Below, in pieces: positions 20,761 through 31,070 of a DNA stretch of 64,000 nucleotides. Numbering within the stretch: position 1 is the stretch's first letter; every line of letters begins with the position of its first letter. The stretch lies in assembly GCA_944990035.1 (NCBI GenBank), contig CALYLX010000145.1, positions 434,001-498,000 of the forward strand. Direction: 5' to 3'. The notes beneath the pieces were generated by a model. It was not told the origin of the DNA and did no database searches. It saw nothing but the letters and a program-made list of their open reading frames with translations. Both the position numbers and the translations under genes were made by a program. The stretch is from Clitopilus passeckerianus. Its lineage: Eukaryota > Basidiomycota > Agaricomycetes > Agaricales > Entolomataceae.

Positions 20761-20799
20761 GCTCAAGATCATAGTTGGCATAGCCGCTTGAGAGGGATT

Positions 20800-22612
20800 A
20801 CCAGGTGTTTTGGCTGTCGACTGGTAATCCGGCTTGAAGAAGTCATTGTCTACTGCCCCCAGCAGTTGTCGTTGGCATGGGGGTAATAGTAGGTTGGTGT
20901 CTAGTGCCAGCTTGGTGGACTGCATTAGTAGGGATAGAGTAATCTTGTATGATATGGAGGCCAGGGGAGAAAGCTTCTGCTCTCTTGAAATCCCTCGGAG
21001 AGATCGCGTCAGCTACCGTGTTCTGTTCTCCAGGTAGCCAGAGCACCTGGAGTTGGTGGTCGAGCGGGATGAGGATATCGACTGCATGGCAGAGGAGACG
21101 GTTGTTGTATGGGGGTCCTCGAAGTGAGTGGAAGGAATTGACTGTGTTGGTGTTGTCACAGTACACAATGAGGTGTCGTTTGTTTGTTTGGTCCTTGAAG
21201 GCTATGTCGACAGCGCACGTTACCGCAAGGGCTTCCTGGTAGAAGATCCATTCAGAAGGTACGTTCTCTGGTATTGTTGAGTAGAACCCCAGATTGAACT
21301 TGGGGAAGAAGATTCTGATACCTTCAAGGCAGGCATCGGTGAAGGCTACGGCGTCCGCTGTCGAGCCATCCCAGGATTTGGTGTTGATTCATTGAGGGCC
21401 TGGGTTAGTTTTCAGGTGATCACAGAGCCAGGTAAGGTCCTCCTTGATGTCGCTGTTGGTCCACAGCCTCTGACCTTTCACTTTCTTCCCAGATATTTTT
21501 GCATACAAGCCATTCAGGCAGGGTTTCAGGTAAGGGTACGCATTGAATGTCCAATTGATCCAGCCCGCTACTTATTGAAACTCCCGAAGGGAGAATCTAG
21601 CATTCCTTTTCTGCCCGTCTCAAATCCATTGGTCAAGTTCCTCGAGGAGGCGGAGGTGAGATTGGTCCGAGAGAGTGAGGGTAAGTTTGTCTATGTTCAC
21701 ATGGATTCCGATGATGGTCAACTGCTGACCCAAAAGCTGTTTAGGTTTGTCGTGGGGGATGCCAAGCTCGTCAAAGAGGAGTAGGAGGCGTGTTTGGGCA
21801 GAGGGCATGTATTTCTCGTAACCTGGGTACCACAGTACATTTCCCTTTCATTCAATTCCAAACGAGTCATCGATGAAACCCAGTAGAAAAGGTACTGTAT
21901 TTGCTTTATTTCATGTGCAATCCAGAGTACGAGGGACATGAACACAATAAAGATGTCGATATTGCGAGTGCTGCCAAATGTCAGGAACCAGTCCACGTTC
22001 CTTTCCTTTCTCCCTTCTATCTCAACCGTGTTCACTTGTTTGATTTGCCAGAAGGGATGAACCAGCAGGATTCAGTAGGCACCTTTGATGTCAGTCTTGT
22101 GCAAAGTCTATTTGCTCTCTGGATTTTTGGTGTGCTTGTTTATAATAAACTGGCATAGGTGTTGGATGCCATCCATAGGGTAGGCTGTCTCGTGAGGTTT
22201 GCACATGGAGTTTGGCGAGAAATCCCCAAAGCTCTGGTCAGACACCAGCTTGAACTTGTCTGAGCCAGGCTTGGGTACAGCGTGAATAACGGTGTACATT
22301 CTGAGAAGCAGGTCTGGACCAAATGTAGGGGAGAAACATCTGTTCACCAGTTCTTCATTACGCTGATCTCGAGGAGCAGGGAGTGAGACATCCCAGGTGT
22401 TGGGGTAACCTGCACGACAAGTAGAGGCCCATGGCCAGAATCCTTCGCTAAGGCCTGTATACACTGAATCGACAAAGGCATGGTTAGGTTTAGTGGCCAG
22501 AAGTTGCCTGAACTTGTCAACTTTAATTGGTGTTGAGACTTTGAACAGGTGAGGGTACTCTGCTATTGTCTTAGTCACGACCTCATTTGCTAGCTCTTCA
22601 GATGGAGGCTGA
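20800..22612 (-). pseudogene. DIRS reverse transcriptase-RNase H
   Basis: The RT N-terminal part is open from about 22612 to 22108: SVYTGLSEGFWPWA, HAVPKPGSDKFKLVSDQSFG and a region just before the palm. The palm follows in other frames across 22100-21400 with several breaks. An RNase H-like segment (MYCDNTNTVNSFHSL, QVLWLPGEQNTVADAISP) lies at 21166-20940 and is typical of DIRS pol. Copying would occur in the cytoplasm from element RNA. Multiple frameshifts make it inactive. Confidence 0.8.
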
Positions 22613-22620
22613 GGTAGAGG

Positions 22621-23045
22621 TAGAGATTGGCAAGGGTTGGCCAAACCCTGGGGGTTTCAGCAAGGGTTTGCGAGGGGTAAGGGTAGGGGTTGAAATCTCT
22701 GGACCCCTGGCTAACCCCTGCCCTTCTGAGGGGTATAAGGGTCTTGGCTTGAGTAAAAATATTTATGTTTTGACAGCTAATTAGACAGATTCATGCTTTT
22801 AAACTGCTAATTATACAGAAATAAACATTAATACAAGAGTGTAAAACTATGTTAAGAGCTATTCACAAGTATTCTGACTTGTTGATGGCCAACCCTTAAG
22901 CCATACCCCCCAACCCCTCAACCCTTGGCTGACCCCTACACCAAAGCAAGGGGTACCCCTGACCCCTGACCAGGGGTAGGGGTTTTGGGGGATAGGGGTA
23001 GGGGTTGGCCTCTGAAAACCCTGGGGTTACCCTTGCAATTCCCTA
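22621..23045. mobile_element. hAT-type MITE with 8-bp TSD
   Basis: A 425-bp element flanked by perfect 8-bp duplications GGTAGAGG (22613-22620 and 23046-23053). The termini TAGAGATTGGCAAGGG and, reverse-complemented, TAGGGAATTGCAAGGG are imperfect inverted repeats. Both subterminal parts are packed with GGGGT/ACCCC words in opposite senses around an AT-rich middle (22740-22870). There is no coding sequence. The 8-bp TSD and TAGRG start fit the hAT superfamily. Confidence 0.88.
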
Positions 23046-23149
23046 GGTAGAGGCCTGGCCATCAAGGTCTAATCGGCAGTATGTAGGGGGAGGCTGGACT
23101 AGCTCTCAGCATCCCCAAACTGATACCTCAGGTACTTAGGATGATGTGC

Positions 23150-24051
23150 TATTTGCAACAGCTGGTTTGAAGGATCGACAGGTAGATTCGCTGTGGCCAG
23201 GGTGTTTGCATGTGAGGCAGGCATGGAGGTACTAGTAGCAACATTGCCTATACTTGCACCCATTAGGCGATTCATTGAACTTCCAGCAGATTTGCAGGGG
23301 ATTAGAATGGGGAGTTCGGCAGCTAGGGACCGAGGGAGGTTTCCCTAAGACTCCCCCGGGTAGCATATGGGCGTCAAATAGATATGAGAACCTGTCACAC
23401 TCAGTAAGGAGGACTGATCTTCCTCCCCCAACCAAGCTTCTGACTGATTCATTGTATCGCAGGATGTGCTCATGGTACTCTGGGATGCGGGCAGTAAAGA
23501 GGGAACAGATGTATTGGCTATAGGCACTAAGTTCTTGTTCACGGTGTGGGAAGGCCACCTTGTAGGCTTGGGCAGCAACACTCCATGCCGATACCCAGTC
23601 GAGGCCAGTTTGGATGCGCTTGGACAGTTCAGATCGGGGAATAGAAATTTCATACTCTCCCAGGCGTCCAACATTCTCTTGAGAAGGTTTGACAGAGTGG
23701 AGTCAAGGTCAATGGCTCGACCCTGGAGGATGTGGTCCTATCTGCTATCAGGGAACCCCAAGGGTGCATAGGGAGCGCTCTGGATCCAGTCTTTGATGCG
23801 CTTGAGGTTTTTCCCGTATACATCAAGGAGTTGGCACGTCTCCTCGCATTTGGGCTGGACTGCTCTCTTTTCATTCCACCACGGCATCTCAGACTCAAAG
23901 AGCCGCCGTAACTTTTTGTTGCTTCAACCTTTGGTTTCTTCATTCTTGGCTCCTGAAGATCCACTAGACTTGTCGTCATGGTCGTCGTCAAAGACTTGTC
24001 GAGTCTGTTTGTTAAGAGTCTTCTCTTTTGTGGGGCAGATGACATTCTGCA
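23150..24051 (-). pseudogene. DIRS ORF1 (gag-like), 3' part
   Basis: Continues the ORF that starts at 29960, across the copia insertion. It holds KKPKVE, then a capsid-like region (FPHREQELSAYSQYICSLFT, YHEHILRYNESVRSLVG, DRFSYLFDAHML), a C-rich motif (CWKFNESPNGCKYRQCC) and, after one TAG near 23232, a CCHC knuckle CLTCKHPGHSESTC. The region order matches ORF1 of basidiomycete DIRS-like elements. Frameshifts lie near 23650. Confidence 0.78.
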
Positions 24052-24349
24052 TAGTAGAATATAAATTGAACAGGATAAATTCTTCACTACAATAATACAT
24101 ATCTTTTATACTGTACTTCTGTAGCTAAGGTAAATGATAAGAATATAAGCGAAATATCATAGACAATAAGAGAGAATATTCGTTGCTATATGTAAAGCAT
24201 GTAAAGGTACTGAAAGTACCGGGAATATGATATACGAGAGTGCGAATGCATGGACGAAGGGTAAACAAAAAAGCATATCCAGAAAAGGAAATAGATAAGA
24301 TAAGAAAAGACCAACAATTGTACGGTCAAAGTACATATGAAATTCAACA
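24052..24349 (-). repeat. Copia 3' LTR
   Basis: 298-bp LTR; on the minus strand it begins TGTTGAATTTC and ends TACTA next to the TSD. It pairs with 29200-29496. Confidence 0.93.
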
Positions 24350-24356
24350 CTTCCCC

Positions 24357-26640
24357 TCAATTGGAGGTCGGTTGAAGGCCTAGAGAGGCCGCAAAATGCT
24401 TTGCCTTGACGGAGGGAAGCGCCTTCGTGAAGGTATCAGCAGTCATGTCTTCAGTAGGGCAGTACACGAGCTTGAGTACTCCCTTCTCAATGACGAAACG
24501 GATAAAATGATAATGAATGTCGATATGTTTGGTGCAAGCGTTGAACAAGTCGGATTTGGCAATGTGGATCGCGCTCTGGTTGTCGCAGTGAAGTGTCGTA
24601 GGGGTATTGAGAGGTGTAAACACCTCGGAAATGAAATTTTGAAGCCAAGAGGCTTCCTTTGCTGCGTGAATTGCTGTGATGTATTCGGCCTCGGCAGTCG
24701 AAAGGGTGATGAGTTCTTGCTTCTTGGATGCCTAGGAGACGGCCCTGCCATCAATGAGGAATGCATATCCAGAGATAGCGTGTCGGTGAGGTTGAGATGC
24801 GCCGTCAGCGTCAGTGTAGCCAACGAGATCGTGCTTGCCAGCGCCGTAAGTGATTCCCCAGTCTTCGTGCCCTTCAGGTAGCGGAAAACATGTTTCACTG
24901 CCTCCCAGTGATTGTGTGCAGGGTTGTCGAGGAATTGGGAGAGTGTGGATACCGCGAAAGCGATATCCGGCTGTGTACCAATGGCAGCATACATGAGAGA
25001 GCCGATGGCTTCTCTGTACGGGATCCGGCACATGCAAGCGATATCTTCTTGTGCCATGGGGCACTGGGCCTTCGAGAATGTCGCGCCGGGGTCCATGGGT
25101 ACGTTGGTGGGCTTCAGGTCGTTAAAATTGAAGCGGTCGATGATAGAGTTGATGTACGACTCCTGGGAGAGGGTGATGGTCTTGCTAGCGCGATTTCGAG
25201 TGACCTTGATACCTAGGAGCCAGTTGATTGGCCCTAGGTCGGTGAGAGCGTACTTAGCATTCAAAGAATGCTTTGTAGAATTGAGGAGAGGCTGCTGGGA
25301 GCCAGTGATGGTGCAGTCGTCGACATGAATTGCCAGGATGACGATTCCCAATGGTTTCTTGAGGTAGAAGACGCCATGGTTGTAATTAGTGCGAACAAAG
25401 CCCAGATCTTTGAGAGCAGCCTTGAGGGCGAGGTACCAGGCTTGTCCTCCCTGCTTGAGACCGTAGAGAGCCTTCTGAAGGCGAGCAACAAGATCCTCAG
25501 CTGAGGATCCCCGGAAACCAGGTGGAAGCTCCATGAAGATCTCTTCATCGAGCTTAGAGTTGAGGGATGCCGAATTGAAGTTGAAAACTTCAATTGGCCA
25601 GTCATGACAAGTTGCCAGAGCTAGGATGGTGCGTAGAGAGGATAACTTTGCAACTGGCACAAAGGTTTCAGTGTAGTTGGTGCCGTAGACCTGGGCAAAG
25701 CCTCTTGCAATGAGTCGAGCCTTGTACTTCTCGATCTTGCCGTTAGCATCACGCTTGATGTGGAAGACCCATTTGCTGTCGACCACATTCTTGCCAGGCG
25801 GCCTAGGGACCACGTCCCAGGTGCTGTTGTCGCCCAGAGACCCCAACTCCTTCCTCATAGCTTCCTCCCACTTCGGCCAATCTGTCCTTGCCATAGCCTC
25901 CTTCAACGTCCTCAGATCCAGCCCTTCTGCCTCCTGAGTTGCCGCTCTCATGCTAAACTCCACCGCTGAATAAACCTCGAGCTCCTCGAGTTCATCCTCG
26001 ACCATTCCGACTGCATCTCCTGCGTCACTCCTCAACCCCCTCGGCAACTTCTCTCCAACCTCCCTTCCATTCCTGTACGTCCCTTCCGTTGTTTCTTTGC
26101 CATCTTGAAGCCTTTGTACGTATGCTGAAGGTTTTATGACGCGTTTGGAGCATCCGGTGTCACTGGATGTCGAAGACGGAGGTGCTGGAGGTGCTGCTGG
26201 TGGAAGTGATGGGTCCGGTGGCTGTGTCGTCAAGCGCTTGACGCTTGTGACCTGAGTCGTGTCTTGAGTCGTGTCGCGTAATTGAGGCTCTTGAGTGTTG
26301 GTGGGCTTGCTAGAGTCAGTTTTGTCACCAGGTGAGTTGCCTTGACCGTTTTTAAGGTTTGAATCTTCATCATTCTCCCCCTCAAGCCCGCCAGCACTCC
26401 CTTCTCCCCCTGAAATCCCAACTTCTCCCCCACCAAACCTCACATCCTCCTCGACCGATACACTCCTCTTCTCCAGCCAATAAATCCGATGAGCATGGGT
26501 GGATTGATGATCAAATCTGACCCATCTCCCCTCCTTCGCCCTTCCTCCCAGCTTGGAGTTGGTCGCGTCATGAACCCAGACCTTCATTCCCCATAAGGGA
26601 AGTCCGGCTAAATTAGGCCATTTACCGGTGCACGCTTGAT
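24357..26640 (-). pseudogene. Copia reverse transcriptase-RNase H
   Basis: The C-terminal part of pol is open from 26587 to about 24850, then shifted. A Ser/Thr/Pro-rich linker precedes the RT: TWDVVPRPPGKNVVDSKWVF, KARLIARGFAQ, motif A read as EVFNFNSASLNS (Asn where the catalytic Asp is expected), MELPPGF, and motif C IHVDDCTITG. RNase H appears in other frames: LVGYTDADGA, then STAEAEYITAIHAAKEASWL and DNQSAIHIAK. It ends at 24357 just before the polypurine tract. The motif A change and frameshifts indicate an inactive copy. Confidence 0.9.
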
Positions 26641-26662
26641 AGGGTGTCTTCTCCTTGAGCGC

Positions 26663-27676
26663 TCAGGTTGATGTGCAGTTCTTGAGCCAGATCGCATGGA
26701 AGAAAGCTTCTCCCCAGAGAAACTTGGGAAGACCGCTATGGTGGAGCATAGCCTGGATGTGTTCGAGAAGTCGACGGTTGAGGGACTCAGCCACACCATT
26801 GTGCTGAAGGGTGTCATGGGTGGTAAGACGGCGCTCCGTGCCTTTTTCGCGTAGATACTGGTTGAATTCCTTGCTAAGGAACTCACTTCCTCGATCACAA
26901 TGTAATCGTTTGACCTTGACGCTGTGTTGAGTTTCCACTCACTTATGAAAATCCTTGTAGATTTGAAGAGTCTCGTCCTTTGAGCGTAAGAGGTCGCCTT
27001 CAGTCCAGGAAGTTGTGTCGTCCGTGTAGGTGACATAGTATTCGCAATGTCCGAGAGTTTCGGTGGCCGAAGGTCCCCAGAGGTCCATATGAACTTCTTT
27101 CCCAAAATGCTCAGCCCAAAGTTCCTCCCTAACCTTCCCAATCCGCTTTCTCGTCATCTTCGCATACACACACAACTCACTGACCTTGTCTGCATTGCCA
27201 CCGGGCTCCAGCCTCACGCCCTCCACCATCCCTGCCTTCACCAACCTCCCTGCTGCCTTCATTGAAATATGTCCCATTCTCGCGTGTAATTCCTCCAAGG
27301 TGAGGGATTCTTCCTTCTTGGCGCCAAGCACTGCCGTTGATGCCGAAATCTCCATGTCAACCCAGTATAACCCATTCGGGAATACGAAGACTTGGCCAAT
27401 CAATTTCTGTTTCCCATCGAAAATCTTGCAGAAATTGGCGCAAAAAAGAGCTGCACAGCCAGCAGCAGTGAGTCGGGATATGGAGATGATAGTGAGACCC
27501 ATGGATGGGGAGTAGAGTACGTCCTTGAGTAGGATAGTAGTCGAGGTTTTGCCGTTGGGAATGATAATGCACATGTCTCCCATACCAATTGCATGGAAGA
27601 CCCTTTTGTTGGCAGCGGTGATTGGGCGCAATTCGATCACCTTGAAATTGATGAGCTTCTCCTGGAAAGGTGTCAT
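26663..27676 (-). pseudogene. Copia integrase, two stop codons
   Basis: From 27676: end of the protease and integrase N-terminus with an HHCC-type zinc region (ELHARMGH ... a Cys-containing CVYAKM, one Cys apparently lost). The catalytic core has HMDLWGP (first Asp), then a TGA near 26939 where HKWVET is expected, HCDRGSEF (second Asp), and a second stop near 26663 before LKEKTPYQ. The Glu lies in HNGVAESLNR. The stops look like single-base changes. Confidence 0.88.
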
Positions 27677-27679
27677 ATG

Positions 27680-29116
27680 CTAAGATGCTCCAGAGTCATA
27701 GAGTTGACTCTCGCTGTGTCGAGTAATGGTATTGCCAATGAGTACAGCACCAGCATAGCTGGAATACTCTGATGGGATTTCGAATGAGTAGGTAAGGTCT
27801 TCATTGTCGACAGAACTCTGGGAGGATGACCAGACAGAGCTAAAGGACCGGAATGAGTCTAGATCTGGCATGGACCCTGGGCCATCAGAAAACTCGGCAA
27901 GAGTTTTCTTTTCGAGAACGAGTGAGTGAAGGAAGGCGGCATCCTTGGGAATAGCGTTGGGAATGGTGGAATGTTCATCGTCAATGTGAATATCCTCCTT
28001 CCCCCTGCCCAACAGCAGAGTGTCCAACTCTGGGTTGTCATCCTCACAGAAATCCTCCCATACCACATCCTTATCCCCAACCGCCCATACCTCATCTGCC
28101 TCTGCAACATTTGCCCCTGTCCCTGTCCCTGATCCTCCACTTCCTTTTCCGTCGCCCTTCTTTCCACCCTTCCCAGATGGACCCTGACCTTCTTTTCCCC
28201 TGCCCTTTCCCCAACAATCCTTCTGGATATGTCCCAATTTCCCACAGTTGAAACATTTTCTCTTTGATCCGCCAGATCGGAATCTCCCTGCATCCTCTCC
28301 ACTATAGTAGGCCGCATCTCCAGCATCCTTCTTGGGCTTGATGCAATTCTTGATAACTTGAGCGTCGTATTCATCGATGACCAATGCAATTAATGTGTCG
28401 GGGTCGGCTTCAGTTTTATTGAGGTTGGTGGCAGCCATGACAGAGCCAACTATGGTGTCATAAGTGGAAGGAAGTGATCCGGCGATGGTGGAGATATATT
28501 CGGAATCGCGTATTTCGGTGCCAAGGGCAGTAATCTTCTCGTAATGGTCAGAAAGCTTGTCAAAGTGCTCGCGAATGTCGTCGTTGTCCCCACAGGTAAG
28601 TGAATTCATCTTCCTCTTCAATGTGTTAACCAGCATGAATGACCTCTGCTGGTGTAGCGCCACCACCACATCCCAAACCTCCTTCGCTGTCTTCTTCCCT
28701 CTGACTTTGTTGAACACCAAGTCCGGCAGCGTGCTGGCAATGGCTTGCTTGGCAACAGCCTCATTCGACCTCCACTTCTCCAAATGGAGCTGAAACTCGC
28801 GCGCTTCCTCCTTTGATGCGCCATCAACTGGAGGCCTGGACTCATCCCTGACAGATGTCCTCTCCTCCACCATTCCCGATAACTCCGCCTCCACTGCTGC
28901 CTCCTCCTCCGCCGCTGCCCCACTAGACGCCTCCACACCTGTCGACTCCTTCTTTGCCGAAAACCATTCCGGCGTCAGTTCCGGTACCACCAATTTGATG
29001 TGGTCTAGAACCCCACGGGCGTCGAGAGCCCAGATAAGTCGATCACGGTAAGTCACCCAGTTGCTGCCGTCTTTAAGCAACTTGGGTACCCTGAGAATGT
29101 CTTTGTCAGAAGACAT
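27680..29116 (-). CDS. Copia Gag with zinc knuckle
   Basis: Open over 478 codons from ATG 29116. Copia Gag (UBN2-type) features: LLKDGSNWVTYRDRLIWALD near the start, WDVVVALHQQRSF and LSDHYEKI in the middle. A CCHC knuckle CFNCGKLGHIQKDC near residue 290 is followed by a Gly/Lys-rich region. The ORF reaches the protease motif YDSGAS and then hits a TAG (27679) where the next residue should read through to HMTPF, so Pol is cut off from Gag in this copy. Confidence 0.9.
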   Translation of the reverse strand: MSSDKDILRVPKLLKDGSNWVTYRDRLIWALDARGVLDHIKLVVPELTPEWFSAKKESTGVEASSGAAAEEEAAVEAELSGMVEERTSVRDESRPPVDGASKEEAREFQLHLEKWRSNEAVAKQAIASTLPDLVFNKVRGKKTAKEVWDVVVALHQQRSFMLVNTLKRKMNSLTCGDNDDIREHFDKLSDHYEKITALGTEIRDSEYISTIAGSLPSTYDTIVGSVMAATNLNKTEADPDTLIALVIDEYDAQVIKNCIKPKKDAGDAAYYSGEDAGRFRSGGSKRKCFNCGKLGHIQKDCWGKGRGKEGQGPSGKGGKKGDGKGSGGSGTGTGANVAEADEVWAVGDKDVVWEDFCEDDNPELDTLLLGRGKEDIHIDDEHSTIPNAIPKDAAFLHSLVLEKKTLAEFSDGPGSMPDLDSFRSFSSVWSSSQSSVDNEDLTYSFEIPSEYSSYAGAVLIGNTITRHSESQLYDSGAS

Positions 29117-29174
29117 GTTGGTAGAGTAGAGATGTTGAGTAGCGTAGAGACAATATTATTTTTTGTGCTTAGTT

Positions 29175-29199
29175 GTGAGCAAGTGCAGGGCCCATAACC
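29175..29199 (-). promoter_or_regulatory. Copia primer-binding site (half-tRNA type)
   Basis: Directly after the 5' LTR the minus strand reads GGTTATGGGCCCTG. Many copia elements prime from an internal fragment of initiator tRNA-Met, and their PBS resembles GGTTATGAGCCC, the complement of that tRNA's anticodon arm. The match here is one base off. I infer priming by a cleaved initiator tRNA. Confidence 0.55.
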
Positions 29200-29496
29200 T
29201 AGTGAAATATAAATTGAACAGGATAAATTCTTCACTACAATAATACATATCTTTTATACTGTACTTCTGTAGCTAAGGTAAATGATAAGAATATAAGTGA
29301 AATATCATAGACAATAAGAGAGAATATTCGTTGCTATATGTAAAGCATGTAAAGGTACTGAAAGTACCGTGAATATGATATATGAGAGTGCGAACGCATG
29401 GACGAAGGGTAAACGAAAAAGCATGTCCAGAAAAGGAAATAGATAAGATAAGAAAGACCGACAATTGTACGGTCAAAGTACATACGAAATTCAACA
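29200..29496 (-). repeat. Copia 5' LTR
   Basis: 297-bp LTR next to TSD CTGCA (29497-29501); it would hold the element's promoter. Confidence 0.93.
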
Positions 29497-29501
29497 CTGC
29501 A

Positions 29502-29960
29502 GAGAAGGTCCGGCTTGGGAGGTAGCTCGTGGATCAATGGGCGCACTACCTGAGCCACGCTGGTAGCGGAGGACAGTTGGGAGTCCATATCGCAGAGCTC
29601 TTGTAAGAAGGCGAAGAAAGCGGCTTTTCGTACATCTCCCGAGCCGTCGTTCTTGGATTTACCGAGCCACTTATTAGCGGACTCGATAACCTCGATAAGA
29701 GTGAGATCTCCCTTTTGGAACGACTGGAAGAGAGCGTCGAAGGGGGTTTCACATACGGACACAAACTCCGATTCCGAGCCTGCAGGTACCAAGGGTGACC
29801 TTTGACGAGGAGGTTGCCCCGGCGGAGGGGGAGTGACGTCGCGCGAGGCGTTGGGACCGGTTTGAAGGGTAGCTGAGCGCTGACTCTGGTCTCCACCTCG
29901 TGCACTCATAGGCTCAAGTTCTTGGGATGCTCGGGATTCATGATTTCGGTGTTCGGTCAT
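29502..29960 (-). pseudogene. DIRS ORF1 (gag-like), 5' part
   Basis: Starts at ATG 29960 (MTEHRNHESRASQELEP). A Pro-rich low-complexity part is followed by a helical region (FDALFQSFQKGDLTLIEVIE, KAAFFAFLQELCDMD) up to PKPDLLC, where the copia element interrupts it. The remainder is at 24051 downward. Confidence 0.75.
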
Positions 29961-30492
29961 AAAGACACAAGTTGATGGTAGAGATTACTTGTGAAAGAGG
30001 CCGCGAAAAATTTGACTGGAGAAGAGGACGAAAGAAAGTAACTAAGTACCAATAATAAGCCTGAAAACCCGAACAACAACATACCTGGAGAAGAGGACGA
30101 AAGAAAGGGTGACCACCCCAATGTCCTCTCCTCCAACTAAATACGAGTACATGCCATAGAGTAAGTACAGTGTCATGAAATATGTAACTACATTCTAGTT
30201 CGTCAGATATTACAAGAATTTCCTCGGCTACCTGCCATGAGGACTGCACGAGGAAAAGCGCGATGCAGTAGAGCCCGGCGGCTCCCGAAACAATAGCTGC
30301 TGGTGCTTCCTTCCATTGGTCTCGTGTAAACTTCGTTCAAACCCAAAATATCATTAGTAGTCGTGAGTATCATGAAAGCCGTGTAAGTCGTAACAATAAT
30401 AACAAAATACAGAATGTGAACACGCAGGAGATAAATAAGCAACATAAGCCAGGATAGCATGCCAGCACCAAAAACCTGGTTCAGTTGAAAGT

Positions 30493-31070
30493 CTACGACG
30501 GACGACGCAAGGATTCACTCTGCCCTCGAAGTCGCACCTCAGGCGGGTTGGATGAGGCTTTTGTTGGAATCGCGGTATCATCCCGAGCCCGGCCAAAACA
30601 TTCCTCATCTGCCTCATATGGCGAAGAGGACGCATTGATCTAGGAAGATATTCTCGGATTAGCAAAAGATCTAAAAGGTCCCAAAAACCAAGTCAAGCCC
30701 CGGGCCTTCAAGCAGCTAAGCGCATTGACCTAAGAAAACTCACCCATTGTCCCAACTCATCTCCAACGCGTAGAGCCTCTTCCTGACTGAACGTGACATC
30801 TGTCCCCTTTTCCGCATGAAGCTTGAGCAGCTCGCTGAGCGTCCGTTTCTCGTTGTTCCGCATTGACCGCCGTTGTTGGGGCTTGTGGTCATCTTCTTGC
30901 CCGGCTGGAAATACTATGGAGTTTTGAAGTGATGCAGCATCTTCAAGAAGAGTCGACGAGGGCTTAGAATATGAAGCCGAGGGATCTTCGAGTATCAGCG
31001 AGCGATCCCAATCTTCGTTGAAGGAAGCCTCGGAGATTGTTGGTGTGGGTGGCACGAGGTCATTAGACAT
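30493..31070 (-). CDS. Conserved unknown protein, 157 aa, two exons
   Basis: Exons 31070-30744 and 30639-30493 with a 104-nt intron (GTGAGT...CCTAG, phase 0); stop TAG at 30493. The N-terminal half is Ser/Pro/Glu-rich and probably disordered. The conserved core spans the splice junction: RTLSELLKLHAEKGTDVTFS, EEALRVGDELGQW, then INASSSPYEADEE. I recall similar short proteins in other agaricomycetes but know no function. This is the first host gene right of the transposon block; only about 0.4 kb separates its stop from the DIRS element. Confidence 0.75.

Larger units (their letters stand above)
24052..29496 (-). mobile_element. Ty1/copia retrotransposon, complete with two LTRs
   Basis: A 5,445-bp element in minus orientation. 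LTRs are at 24052-24349 (298 bp) and 29200-29496 (297 bp), with TSD CTGCA at 24047-24051 and 29497-29501. By eye the LTRs differ at about ten positions plus one indel. Order from the right is gag, protease, integrase, RT, RNase H, the copia order. A polypurine tract (TTGAGGGGAAG) precedes the 3' LTR. The element splits DIRS ORF1: removing it and one CTGCA restores that ORF's frame. Confidence 0.95.
19430..30110 (-). mobile_element. DIRS-like (tyrosine-recombinase) retrotransposon, nested and inactive
   Basis: Minus-strand element with the order ORF1 (gag-like, from 29960), RT-RNase H (22612 to about 20800) and tyrosine recombinase (about 20760 to 19795). Use of a tyrosine recombinase in place of an integrase is the mark of the DIRS order. 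It is interrupted by a copia element (24052-29496) in ORF1 and a hAT-type MITE (22621-23045) between ORF1 and RT. End positions are estimates: I found no clear terminal repeats at 19430, while two 23-bp direct repeats lie at 30016-30038 and 30085-30107 beyond the ORF1 start. Confidence 0.8.

Noticed and set aside
22621..23045. Interstitial telomere repeat
   Set aside because: The GGGGT/ACCCC words are irregular, switch strand across the element, and are bounded by an 8-bp TSD. A MITE explains them better.
30203..30460. Hydrophobic minus-strand frame (85 codons)
   Set aside because: No splice-consistent extension or known family, and it falls in the 3' flank of the 157-aa gene. Probably chance.
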